From: an uncultured Bacilli bacterium
GTDB taxonomy: Bacteria; Bacillota_I; Bacilli_A; RF39; UBA660
Length of the DNA: 49,661 nucleotides
Direction: 5' to 3'
Assembly: GCA_934096535.1 (NCBI GenBank)
Contig: CAKOMC010000005.1
Location: forward strand, 1 to 49,661
Positions 25,692 through 34,814 of the stretch are shown here, piece after piece. Below the pieces are notes generated by a model, which searched no databases, was not told the DNA's origin, and was given only the letters and a program-made list of their open reading frames with translations. The stretch's first letter is position 1, and every line of letters begins with the position of its first letter. A program made the position numbers and the translations under genes.

Positions 25692-26642
25692 TTACTCGTT
25701 ATCCATTAAATAAGAAAATATTAAATAAGCAGTTTTTAAAGAATCATGACGATAAACACCGTCTTCTTCTTTAGCTAAATCATCAGCAAGTATTTTAATA
25801 CCCAGTTTCTTTAGATTATCCGTATCTAAGATAACAGGATCTTTTTGCTCAGTTGTCTGATAAATATTAACTAGTTCTTTGTTTAACATGTTGTTATTAG
25901 CAATAACAACATCAATGCCTTTATTTCCTAAATAATTTTCCAATGTTTTAATATGGTTACTGACAGCGTAATTATCGGTTTCCCCAGGTTGGGTGAAAAG
26001 ATTACAAATATACATCTTAGGAGCTTTAGCATTGTTGATAGCCTTAACTAAGGATTTATTAATTAAATGAGGTGCTATACTGGTTAATAAAGAACCTGAT
26101 GAAAATATGATTAAGTCGGCCTCTTCTACAGCTGCTAAAACTTGAGGATTAATTTTGATTTTTCTACTGTATTCGACCTTCTTAATCTTACTTGCACATT
26201 TTGTAATTTGCTCTTCTCCTAAAATTTTCTTGTTATCTTCAGTAATACCAACTAGATCAGCATTATCCTCTGTTAGGGGCAAAATATTACCGTTGACATC
26301 TAATAATTTCATTAAGATAGGAATACTATCATTGAAATTACCTTTTATATCTAATAATGCACTTAGTAAAAGATTTTTTATTGAATGATTACCTAGAGTT
26401 TTTGATTTAGTAAAACGATAATTTAAAAGTTTTAAGGTATCGCTATCTACATTTGACATAGCAAGCATAACTTTGGAAATATCACCAACGGCAGGAATAT
26501 TCAAGTCTTTCCGCAAACGCCCAGTTGAAGCCCCATTATCAGCAACAGATACAACTGCTGTTATTTCAACTGGAAATAGTTTTAATCCTTTTAAAATTTG
26601 CGACAATCCGGAGCCGCCACCAAATATTGTTATTTTTTTCAT
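25692..26642 (-). CDS. yvcK: YvcK/CofD-like gluconeogenesis and cell-shape factor
   Basis: A 316-residue cytoplasmic protein with the nucleotide-binding N-terminus GGGSGLSQILKGL and the VADNGASTGRLRKD motif of the YvcK family. Members bind UDP-GlcNAc and are needed for growth on gluconeogenic carbon and for normal wall synthesis in Bacillus. Usually it sits between rapZ and whiA; neither is nearby, so it stands alone here. GGTGAT lies five bases before the ATG. Confidence 0.92.
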   Translation of the reverse strand: MKKITIFGGGSGLSQILKGLKLFPVEITAVVSVADNGASTGRLRKDLNIPAVGDISKVMLAMSNVDSDTLKLLNYRFTKSKTLGNHSIKNLLLSALLDIKGNFNDSIPILMKLLDVNGNILPLTEDNADLVGITEDNKKILGEEQITKCASKIKKVEYSRKIKINPQVLAAVEEADLIIFSSGSLLTSIAPHLINKSLVKAINNAKAPKMYICNLFTQPGETDNYAVSNHIKTLENYLGNKGIDVVIANNNMLNKELVNIYQTTEQKDPVILDTDNLKKLGIKILADDLAKEEDGVYRHDSLKTAYLIFSYLMDNE

Positions 26643-26689
26643 TTATTATCACCAATCATAAGTATACGATAAAGTGATATTATTTACCA

Positions 26690-27664
26690 CTATTTTTCGC
26701 CTTCTTCTAGCATATTTATGATACTAATTCCGTAACCAGTTTTGACATTATCAATGGTAACATGGGTTACAGCCCCAATTAATTTGCCATTTTGCACAAT
26801 TGGTGAGCCACTCATACCCTGAACAACCCCACCAGCGATATCAATTAGATTTTCGTCAGTAATTTCAAAGAATATATTTTTTATAGCACTAGTTTTATCA
26901 ATTTTTAAAATATTAATAGCATATTCTTTAATTTCGTCTTGCTGTAAAGAAGTATAAATTGTTGCTTTACCCAGTTTTACTTCATCCATTTTAGCAACTG
27001 GTATTAATTGATTATGGATAGGAACATTATTATACTTACCAAAGATACCGGCTAAAGTGTTTTTATCTATATTACCATAAATATTTTGACGATAGAACTT
27101 AGTATTAATACTACCAGGGTTACCATCACTACTTTTAGTAATATTTGTTATAACACTTTTAAAAATAGAACCATCTTTAATTTCAATAGCCGCATTAGTA
27201 TTACTATCGATAATATAGTGTCCCAGGGCCCCATATATTTTAGTTCCTGGGTCAATATAGGTTAAAGTACCGTTTCCAAGTAGGTTATCCTTAACATAAA
27301 TCCCTGTTTTATAAGAGTTATTGTTCTTTTCTAATTTTAATTTTGTTGTGTATTCTTTATTATTACGCGAGTAAGTAATTTCTACTTCGTCATTAGTAGC
27401 GTATTTTTCAATTTTACTTACTAAATCTTTAATGTTGGCAACATCTTCATTATTAACTTTTATAATATAATCCCCCACTAAAAGATGACTACCATTATAA
27501 ATATTATTAACCTTGTAAAAACCAACTACTAGGACGCCTTTACTATTAATGGATATGCCGACATTTTGACCACCCAAAATAACTTCACTAGAATAAGCTA
27601 AAACCAGAATTGGCATTAGCCACAACATTAAAAAAAGATTTATATTTTTTATTATTTTTTTCAT
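26690..27664 (-). CDS. spoIVB: SpoIVB serine peptidase (S55), sporulation signalling
   Basis: About 324 residues: N-terminal signal/anchor helix, PDZ domain (about 40-120, with NGSHLLVGDYIIKVN), then the S55 peptidase region with GALGH (catalytic His) and GGVVQGMSGSPI near the end (catalytic Ser). In Bacillus the forespore-made SpoIVB cleaves SpoIVFA and so activates pro-sigma-K in the mother cell. ATG 27664 is chosen because GGTGAAG lies 4 bases before it; longer frames to 27739 have no better site. It follows xseB, the same order as the Bacillus nusB-xseAB-...-spoIVB cluster with intermediates missing. Confidence 0.92.
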   Translation of the reverse strand: MKKIIKNINLFLMLWLMPILVLAYSSEVILGGQNVGISINSKGVLVVGFYKVNNIYNGSHLLVGDYIIKVNNEDVANIKDLVSKIEKYATNDEVEITYSRNNKEYTTKLKLEKNNNSYKTGIYVKDNLLGNGTLTYIDPGTKIYGALGHYIIDSNTNAAIEIKDGSIFKSVITNITKSSDGNPGSINTKFYRQNIYGNIDKNTLAGIFGKYNNVPIHNQLIPVAKMDEVKLGKATIYTSLQQDEIKEYAINILKIDKTSAIKNIFFEITDENLIDIAGGVVQGMSGSPIVQNGKLIGAVTHVTIDNVKTGYGISIINMLEEGEK

Positions 27665-27762
27665 ACACTTCACCATTAATAGTATGGTAATGTTCATTTT
27701 CTTTATGGTGGAAATATATGGTAAAAAGAAAAGCCCCACTATTAAAGTGCGACTAAATTTAT

Positions 27763-27996
27763 TTAGTTTTTATTTTCTTCGATACTAAAGTCTTCCAATG
27801 TATTGTTTTCAGTTAAAATTTTGTTGATACTTTCTTTGGCATTGTTTAATTTATCACCACAAATTTTGGCTAGTTGCATGGCTTCACTGTATTTAGAAAT
27901 AGCTTTATCTAAATCAACATTGCCTGCTTCTAATTCTTTAACGATATTTTCTAATTCTAATAAATTTTCTTCAAATGTTTTTTCATTCTTAGTCAT
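27763..27996 (-). CDS. xseB: Exodeoxyribonuclease VII small subunit
   Basis: A 77-residue helical protein of normal length with the family pattern FEENLLELE.IV.ELE.GN..LD.AI..Y. It associates with XseA to degrade single-stranded DNA. It overlaps xseA by 8 bases, with AAGGAG upstream. Confidence 0.93.
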   Translation of the reverse strand: MTKNEKTFEENLLELENIVKELEAGNVDLDKAISKYSEAMQLAKICGDKLNNAKESINKILTENNTLEDFSIEENKN

Positions 27997-29263
27997 TTTT
28001 GGTCTCCTTACTTACTACTTTGGCATCTATCGTTCCATCTTTAAGAGCGATATTAATGACATCATCTACATTAACTAGTTTGACGCTAGTAATTACCTCA
28101 TTTTTGTTTTTAACAATACTGTAGCCACTATCTAAAAGTTTCATCGGATTTAAAATGGTTACAGTTTTTAATAAAATATTAAATTGATATTCTTTATTTT
28201 CTAAAATTTTAGTCGGTTCTTTTAATAATTTATTATCTATAATTTTATGATATCTTAAGTTATCTTCTTTTAGTTTATTAGCAATAAAAAGTTGTAAACG
28301 GTCCAAAAGATTATCTAAACGCTGTTCTTTTATTTCATAAATACTTAAAGGATTTTTTAAAATTTGCTTGCTAGTTAGAGTTTTTAAACGATTTTCAGTT
28401 CCAGCAATTTTATTTTGAATAGCTTTGGTGGCTCTAATTTTTAATTGATTAAATAAATTATTTAAATCGGTAATATTGGGAACCGCCATTTCGGCAGCGC
28501 CGGTTGGGGTTGGAGCTCTTAAATCAGCAACAAAATCAGCAATCGTAAAATCTATTTCATGACCAACGGCACTGATAACTGGTATTTTAGATTCGTAAAT
28601 GGCTCTTGCAACCATTTCTTCATTAAAACACCATAAATCTTCGATGGAACCACCACCACGGCCACAAATAATAACATCTAAATCATATTCTTGGGCTTTT
28701 TTTAGCTGCCTAGTAACTGATTCTTTAGCTCCTTCTCCTTGAACTAAAGCTGGAAAAAGAATAGTTTTTGCAATCGGAAATCTTCTTTTAATTGTACTTA
28801 AAATATCTCTAATGGCCGCCCCAGTTGGAGCCGTAATGATACCAATAGTTTGGGGATATTTAGGTATAGGCTTTTTATGCTCTTTATTAAACAAACCTTC
28901 GCTGGCTAATTTTTTCTTTAGTTTTTCAAATTCTAAATATAGGTTTCCTATACCGTCCATTTCCATCGTATTAACATAAATTTGATAAGAGCCAGTTGCT
29001 TCATAAACGCTAATACGGCCATTAACTAAAACTTTCATACCATCTTCCGGTTCAAATCCTACTTTAGAAGCATTAAAATTAAACATTACAGCAGAAAGCC
29101 GCGAATTTTCATCTTTTAATGTAAAATAGAAATGACCACGAGTATGGTGTTTAAAGTTAGAAATTTCCCCCTTTAAATAGACATTATTAAGATTAGAATC
29201 GATATCAAATTTAGCTTTTATATAACGATTTAAATCAGAGATTGTTATATATTTGATATCCAT
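27989..29263 (-). CDS. xseA: Exodeoxyribonuclease VII large subunit
   Basis: A 424-residue protein with an N-terminal OB fold (FKHHTRGHFYFTLKD at about 35-50) and the central catalytic region (GIITAPTGAAIRDI, then RGGGSIEDLWCFNEE, then GHEIDFTIADFVADLRAPTPTG), plus a coiled-coil C-terminus that wraps XseB. It cuts single-stranded DNA from both ends. It starts 4 bases after nusB, in one operon with nusB and xseB. Confidence 0.96.
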   Translation of the reverse strand: MDIKYITISDLNRYIKAKFDIDSNLNNVYLKGEISNFKHHTRGHFYFTLKDENSRLSAVMFNFNASKVGFEPEDGMKVLVNGRISVYEATGSYQIYVNTMEMDGIGNLYLEFEKLKKKLASEGLFNKEHKKPIPKYPQTIGIITAPTGAAIRDILSTIKRRFPIAKTILFPALVQGEGAKESVTRQLKKAQEYDLDVIICGRGGGSIEDLWCFNEEMVARAIYESKIPVISAVGHEIDFTIADFVADLRAPTPTGAAEMAVPNITDLNNLFNQLKIRATKAIQNKIAGTENRLKTLTSKQILKNPLSIYEIKEQRLDNLLDRLQLFIANKLKEDNLRYHKIIDNKLLKEPTKILENKEYQFNILLKTVTILNPMKLLDSGYSIVKNKNEVITSVKLVNVDDVINIALKDGTIDAKVVSKETKND

Positions 29264-29267
29264 ATCA

Positions 29268-29660
29268 TCACTCTTTTATCATTTTATCTAAAACTGCATT
29301 AATAATTTTACGAACGGCATCATCAGAATATTTTTTAGCTAATTCAACCGCTTCATTAATCACAACAATATGAGGAGTATCAGTATATTTTAATTCATAG
29401 ATAGCCATCTTTAAAATAGCTGCGCCAGTTTTATCAATACGGCTTATATCCCAATTTTTCATATACTTATTAGCAATACTAATAATTTCATCTTCATAAG
29501 TTATAACGCCGTAAACAATATCTCTTACAAATTCATTATCAATATCTAAATTGCTACTAATTATTTCTTCAACATTATAATCAATATGTTGGCTTCTATT
29601 TATATCAATTTGGTATAAAATAACCATTATTTTTTCTCTTAATTCACTTCTTGATTTCAT
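29268..29660 (-). CDS. nusB: Transcription antitermination factor NusB
   Basis: A 130-residue all-helical protein with NusB hallmarks: N-terminal RSELREKIMVILYQID, then AILKMAIYEL and INEAVELAKKY near the end. With NusE it binds boxA of rRNA leader and prevents early termination. It ends in TGA, followed four bases later by xseA. It heads nusB-xseA-xseB. Confidence 0.93.
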   Translation of the reverse strand: MKSRSELREKIMVILYQIDINRSQHIDYNVEEIISSNLDIDNEFVRDIVYGVITYEDEIISIANKYMKNWDISRIDKTGAAILKMAIYELKYTDTPHIVVINEAVELAKKYSDDAVRKIINAVLDKMIKE

Positions 29661-29732
29661 ATATATTTCTTAATCTTAATGATTAATTCCTTTCTTTCTA
29701 TACTATAACATATTATTTTTAAAATTTTATAA

Positions 29733-32309
29733 CTATTTAATTAAATCTTTTAATTTATATAACTCATTTAAAGCATCTATTGGTCGTAAATTATCAAGGT
29801 TTAGATTGTTAATTTCGGTTACTACTTCTTGATTTTCATTAGTTTGTGTATAAGCGATTTCTGGTTCTTTAACTGTATCTTTTTTCTCTTCTTCAACTAA
29901 ATCAAATAAACTTACTTGTTTAGTATTAGTTTTATTATCAGAGTCTTCGTATTCTTTTAAAATTGCCGTAGCGCGTTTAAGCAACTCTTCTGGCATTTTG
30001 GCAAGTCTAGCAACATGAATACCATAAGATTTATCGATAGGACCGTTGCTTACTTTATGTAAAAATGTAACCGTACCATTTTCTTCGTGAGCTTCAACAT
30101 GAACATTTTTAATAGTTTTAATTTCATTAGCTAAAGATGTTAACTCGTGATAATGAGTTGAAAATAATGTTTTACATTTAATATTTTTACTAATATATTC
30201 TAAAATTGCTTGTGCTAGACTCATACCATCATAGGTTGCTGTACCACGACCTAACTCATCAAAAAGAATTAACGAATTAGGAGTAGCATTAGTTATCGCA
30301 TTACAGGCTTCTTTCATTTCAACCATAAATGTCGACTCGCCACTAACTAAATCATCAGAGGCTCCAATACGGGTAAAAATCTTATCAATAATTGGCAAAG
30401 TAGCTTTTTTTGCTGGCACAAAAGAACCAGTCTGTGCCATAATAATAATAATAGCCAGCTGACGCATAAAAGTTGATTTACCGCTCATGTTTGGACCCGT
30501 TATTAGAAGTGTATTAACATTTTCAGGCATCATACAATCATTTGGTACATATAAGCCATTACTTACAGCCTCAACTACAGGATGCCTTCCATCTTTTATT
30601 TTAATTTCGGCATTTTCGGTTAAAGTTGGTCTTACCAGATTATATTCCTCGGCACAAACGGCAAGAGAAATCAAACAATCAATTTCACTTAAGATTTCAG
30701 CGTCTTTTTTTAAGCTAAAGATATGTTCTTTTACTTTATCTTTTAATTCATTAAATAAATTATATTCCAAATCAATTATACGCTCTTCAGCATTTAAAAT
30801 TAAAGCTTCTTTTTCTTTTAGAGCAGGTGAAATAAAGCGCTCACAATTAGTTAAAGTTTGACGGCGTTCCCACCCAAAGTCTTCCATGACCATTTTACTT
30901 TGACCTTTAGATACTTCAATATAGTAGCCAAATATCTTATTATAACCGACTTTTAAATTTTTAATCCCTGTCTCTTCTTTTAGTGTTTCTTCAAAGGAAG
31001 CAATAAATTCTTTACCCCCACTTCGGATACTGCGTAATTCGTCTAACTCTTTATTATAGCCTGATTTAATTAGAGAACCTTCTCTTACTGTAACCGGTGG
31101 ATTTTCAAAAACAGCTTGTTCTAAAAGATTATAGACCTCTGTGTTAGGATCTAATTCATAATTAAAGCCTAACTTTTTAACATCATCAATGATATTCGGT
31201 AAAATGCCCAAGCTTTTCTTAATCTGTAATAAATCACGAGCATTTAGATTACCAGAAATTAATTTGCCACAAAGTCTTTGCAAATCATAAACTTGATATA
31301 GGTATTCACGAAGCTCATCTTTAATAATAAATTCTGTATTGATTTTTTCAATTGCATCATATCTTTTATTTAATTCTTCAATATCTTTTAAAGGATGCAA
31401 TAACCAGCTTTTTAATTTACGCGAACCCATAGCCGTTTTACATTTATCTAAAAGCCATAACAGACTGTATGTTCTTTCTTTTAACCGGATAGTTTCAAAT
31501 AATTCAAGGTTACGGACAGTATGAATGTCCATATTTAAATATTTATCTTTGTCAATAATATTTATCTCCCGAATATTAGAAATATCTTTCATATTAGTAA
31601 CAACAAGGTAATAAAACAAGTGTTTTAACCCCGTAATAAACTTATCATCTAAGTCTTTATAAAGATATGAGTAATCATCTTCTAAATAGTGGTTACTATA
31701 AGAAATTTCAAGGCCATAATTATTTTTTAAAATTTGAATTAAAGAAAGATTACTATTATCAACTAAGATTACTTCTTTAATGCCTAAATTAATTATTTCA
31801 CTTAGTAAGGAGTCATTATCATGTTTAATCTGACTAACCATACACTCACCAGTTGAAATATCGGCATAAGTTAAAATATAAACATTACCATAATCAAGAA
31901 CACTAGCAATATAATTATTATCTTTAGGCCTCATCATTTCATAATCGGTTAAGGTCCCTTTACTAATTACTTGGATAACCCCTCTTTTTACCATGCCCTT
32001 GATTGTCTTAGGATCTTCTAATTGTTCACATATAGCAACTTTGTAACCTTTATCAATCAATTTTTCAATATAAGGTTTAACAGAATGAAAAGGTACACCA
32101 CACATGGGTATACGCTCACTTAAACCGGCATTTTTTCCTGTCAAGGTAAGTTCTAATTCTCTTGCTGCTGTTTCGCCATCTTCAAAAAACAATTCGTAAA
32201 AATCGCCAATGCGATAAAATAATAATTCTTCTAAATGCTTATTTTTAATGTCCAAATACTGTTGCATCATTGGACTTAATTCTTCATACTTTACTTCATT
32301 TCTCTTCAT
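29733..32309 (-). CDS. mutS: DNA mismatch repair protein MutS
   Basis: An 858-residue MutS. The mismatch-reading Phe-x-Glu is present in GDFYELFFEDG near residue 35; connector, core and clamp domains follow; the ATPase has TGPNMSGKSTFMRQ, DELGRGT and FSTHYHEL. Length matches the family. It recognises mispairs and small loops in newly made DNA. Its usual companion mutL is not in the window; the neighbours are nusB and an unknown gene. It has its own promoter upstream. Confidence 0.98.
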   Translation of the reverse strand: MKRNEVKYEELSPMMQQYLDIKNKHLEELLFYRIGDFYELFFEDGETAARELELTLTGKNAGLSERIPMCGVPFHSVKPYIEKLIDKGYKVAICEQLEDPKTIKGMVKRGVIQVISKGTLTDYEMMRPKDNNYIASVLDYGNVYILTYADISTGECMVSQIKHDNDSLLSEIINLGIKEVILVDNSNLSLIQILKNNYGLEISYSNHYLEDDYSYLYKDLDDKFITGLKHLFYYLVVTNMKDISNIREINIIDKDKYLNMDIHTVRNLELFETIRLKERTYSLLWLLDKCKTAMGSRKLKSWLLHPLKDIEELNKRYDAIEKINTEFIIKDELREYLYQVYDLQRLCGKLISGNLNARDLLQIKKSLGILPNIIDDVKKLGFNYELDPNTEVYNLLEQAVFENPPVTVREGSLIKSGYNKELDELRSIRSGGKEFIASFEETLKEETGIKNLKVGYNKIFGYYIEVSKGQSKMVMEDFGWERRQTLTNCERFISPALKEKEALILNAEERIIDLEYNLFNELKDKVKEHIFSLKKDAEILSEIDCLISLAVCAEEYNLVRPTLTENAEIKIKDGRHPVVEAVSNGLYVPNDCMMPENVNTLLITGPNMSGKSTFMRQLAIIIIMAQTGSFVPAKKATLPIIDKIFTRIGASDDLVSGESTFMVEMKEACNAITNATPNSLILFDELGRGTATYDGMSLAQAILEYISKNIKCKTLFSTHYHELTSLANEIKTIKNVHVEAHEENGTVTFLHKVSNGPIDKSYGIHVARLAKMPEELLKRATAILKEYEDSDNKTNTKQVSLFDLVEEEKKDTVKEPEIAYTQTNENQEVVTEINNLNLDNLRPIDALNELYKLKDLIK

Positions 32310-32327
32310 CAGTACATCACGAGACTT

Positions 32328-32356
32328 ATTGTATCAAATTTAATATTTAAAGTCCA
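32328..32356 (-). promoter_or_regulatory. Promoter of mutS
   Basis: On the - strand TGGACT (32356-32351), a 17-base spacer and TACAAT (32333-32328) with the extended -10 TGa, 18 bases before the ATG. The hexamer at -35 is only a fair match. Confidence 0.5.
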
Positions 32357-32470
32357 TGTTATATCGGCAATGTTTAAAAAAATCTTTATTTTAAAGAAAA
32401 AAATTTGATTTTCATCAAAAAATTTTAATTTTAAAATAAATAATTTGAATTGTTTTATTTTCCCAATCTT

Positions 32471-33184
32471 TTATTTTTCCTCAGTTTCACTACTCGTTTT
32501 ATTGGTAATTGCTCTTTTTCTACTAAAATCTTCACTGTCTTTACCATATAGATAGGAACTCAATATTGTTTCTTTTCTTTTTGCATTTAAAATGAATATT
32601 TTTTCATTAGGAACAACTAACCTTTTTACCATCATATAATTAAGCATATCTCCTAGAGGAACAATATCATTACAATTAGTTCTTAAATTTTGAATTTCTT
32701 TTCCTGAGGTTGGATTGTAATTAGTTACACATGCCCCTACTTCAATATTCATTCCCTCAAAATTTAATTTTCTCAACTCTTCATCAAGCTGGCACAAATA
32801 ATCATACTGTCTAAAGCTTATATAAGCCGGTATAAATATATAAGCAAGCTTGGAAACTTCGCCGTTTTCTTTTTCATTAATAAAATGGATTTTAATATAA
32901 TTTTTATGAGTATCTGTTAATACTTCACTAGCAAACTCTTCAAGCTTTTTAACATCACTTGGTAAAGGTTGATTAAAAATAGTACAAATGATGGCATCCA
33001 TTGTATCATAATGATATCCCAATCCTTCTACTAGTTTACCAAACTCATCTAAAGCCGGTAGATTATGGATTGTAATAAATTGTTCTAAGGTTATTAAACC
33101 TGTGGCACCAAAGGAGTAATCGCCATTTTTACTCACAACAATATTTGGTTCCTGATAAAATTCTTTTAAATCTAACTTACGCAT
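32471..33184 (-). CDS. Hypothetical protein
   Basis: A 237-residue soluble protein, not recognised. It begins MRKLDLKEFYQEPN and ends in a Thr/Ser/Glu tail; the middle mixes short strands (YAFIFIPAYIS-like, GACVTNYNPTSGKEIQ) with helices. Cys residues occur as single positions rather than pairs. It lies between a DUF421 gene and mutS, each separated by more than 120 bases, so it is likely transcribed alone. Confidence 0.75.
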   Translation of the reverse strand: MRKLDLKEFYQEPNIVVSKNGDYSFGATGLITLEQFITIHNLPALDEFGKLVEGLGYHYDTMDAIICTIFNQPLPSDVKKLEEFASEVLTDTHKNYIKIHFINEKENGEVSKLAYIFIPAYISFRQYDYLCQLDEELRKLNFEGMNIEVGACVTNYNPTSGKEIQNLRTNCNDIVPLGDMLNYMMVKRLVVPNEKIFILNAKRKETILSSYLYGKDSEDFSRKRAITNKTSSETEEK

Positions 33185-33311
33185 ATATTCCCACTTCCTG
33201 TAATTTTATGTTAGTCAAAAAAACATTCATAAAAACATATTATCACACATTTCATTTTATAAAGCAATATGAAAGTTGCTATTTGTGAAATTTTTAGGCA
33301 GATAAAACCTA

Positions 33312-33974
33312 TTATTTATTGATATCTTTATTTAAAATGATATAAATCTTATGTTTTTTATAAAAAGCATAGAAAACATCACTAACTCCCAAGCTACTTT
33401 GATGTAAATTTTCTAAAAGCCAATCTTTGCTTTTACTTATGTGTATTAAGGTATCTTCTTGTATAACGCCATCGATTATTAAAGCCATTGGATAAGCTGA
33501 TTTTAGTTTCAAAGGGTTATAAGGAAATATTGATAGTTTACCATTAGGTTCCAAAAAGGCATATTCTATTTCTTCGATACTCTTAATACTATTTTGCCGA
33601 AGTTGAAACAATAAATCATCTATTGAATAGCGGGATTTAACCATTTCTTTATAATTAATCTTACCGCTACTTATAATTAAAGATGGTTTACCGTCTAAAA
33701 AAGAGCGCACTTTTTTAGATTTTATGGAAAGGTAAGCCAAAAAAACTTCCATAATAACTAAAACGCCTATGGGGATTACCGTATTTAAAATGGTATCATT
33801 AAAATTTTCAATAGAAATAGCTACTAATTCAGCAATTAAAATAGAAACTATCAAATCAGTCGTTCCTAATTGTCCTATTTCTCTTTTACCCATGATACGG
33901 TAAGAAATTAAAATAAAAAAGTAAAAAAAGATTGTTTTTAAAGTAATTATTATTAAGTCCACACTTATCACCAT
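33312..33974 (-). CDS. DUF421 membrane protein (YrbG/YetF-like)
   Basis: A 220-residue protein with three N-terminal hydrophobic helices (including YRIMGKREIGQLGTTDL, the family signature) and a cytoplasmic alpha/beta domain with KPSLIISSGKI and RYSIDDLLFQLRQ. YetF-type proteins are found in spore and vegetative membranes; in Bacillus spores a related pair forms a germinant-linked complex. It is divergent from the TIGR04086 gene. In Bacillus yrbG and yrzE are adjacent and lie between tgt and spoVB; here spoVB is on the other side of the terminus. Confidence 0.85.
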   Translation of the reverse strand: MVISVDLIIITLKTIFFYFFILISYRIMGKREIGQLGTTDLIVSILIAELVAISIENFNDTILNTVIPIGVLVIMEVFLAYLSIKSKKVRSFLDGKPSLIISSGKINYKEMVKSRYSIDDLLFQLRQNSIKSIEEIEYAFLEPNGKLSIFPYNPLKLKSAYPMALIIDGVIQEDTLIHISKSKDWLLENLHQSSLGVSDVFYAFYKKHKIYIILNKDINK

Positions 33975-34029
33975 CTATATTATGAGTAATTTTCATTGAT
34001 TTTAAACATATATTTTATTAGGTGATGGT

Positions 34030-34401
34030 ATGGAAAAGGTTTCTTTTTATTTTAAAAGTATAGCAATTTTTATAAGTTATTTAATTCTCCTTAGTTTTTT
34101 AAGCTCGGTATTTTATTTATATACAGGTATGTCTTATAATGTCAATTGCTTTATTTTATTTATTTTAACGAGTATTGGTTTTGCTATTCTTAACTTTTTT
34201 AATGGAAAAAGAGCTTTAAGTAAAGGCTATTTGGTCGGTCTTAAATTAGGCGGAGCTATTCTAATATGTTTCTTTCTCTTAAGCGTATTTTCTAAAGATA
34301 GTTTTTCTTTTAGTAGATTTGTTTACTATGGAATTCTTCTTTTAATCTCGGTTATATCAGCTTCTATTGGTATTAATTATAAAGATAGTAAAAGTCATTA
34401 A
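34030..34401 (+). CDS. TIGR04086 (YrzE-like) membrane protein
   Basis: A 123-residue protein with four hydrophobic helices. The layout (two N-terminal helices, then N..N..NGKRALSKGYLVGLKLGGAIL, then two more) is that of the TIGR04086 / YrzE family, whose function is unknown. AGGTGAT lies three bases before the ATG. It runs against its neighbours and is divergent from the DUF421 gene. Confidence 0.7.
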   Translation: MEKVSFYFKSIAIFISYLILLSFLSSVFYLYTGMSYNVNCFILFILTSIGFAILNFFNGKRALSKGYLVGLKLGGAILICFFLLSVFSKDSFSFSRFVYYGILLLISVISASIGINYKDSKSH

Positions 34402-34505
34402 AGTTTTTTATGCTTTTAAAGCAAAGGTTCTTCAAGGACTTTGGAATCTAAAAATAGTCTGGAAACTTCCTTATTATAGTTTAATATTTGATAAATAATG
34501 ATATT

Positions 34506-34814
34506 TTAATTTAAAATGACAAATTCATTACTGTCTAAATTAACATAAGAATTTGTATTAATAACTTCTTTAGTTACAGGATTAGTAATGGTTTCTAAAT
34601 AATTATTTTGAATTAGATAATCTAGAGTAACTGTCTTATTGGTACATTTTTTATCTAAATAACAGTCGTAAGCTTTTTCAACGACTTTTTTATTTAAAAC
34701 TAGCCATAGTTTGCTATCACTTTCCTTTTTGATAGCCGTATAACTCTTATAGCCTATTAAACTGGCCATAGCCAAAATTAAAATAGTTGATACAATTTTA
34801 CTTAGAGTTTCCAT
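34506..34814 (-). CDS. Small membrane-anchored protein, pseudopilin-like ending
   Basis: A 102-residue protein: one N-terminal transmembrane helix (about 5-22), then a soluble part with one Cys pair (C51 and C58) and a segment TLDYLIQNNYL...NPVTKEVINTNSYV, the form seen at the end of many small pseudopilin-like Firmicutes proteins. No prepilin cleavage motif is clear. It overlaps tgt by 17 bases. This is the slot normally held by yajC, but the sequence is not YajC. Confidence 0.6.
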   Translation of the reverse strand: METLSKIVSTILILAMASLIGYKSYTAIKKESDSKLWLVLNKKVVEKAYDCYLDKKCTNKTVTLDYLIQNNYLETITNPVTKEVINTNSYVNLDSNEFVILN

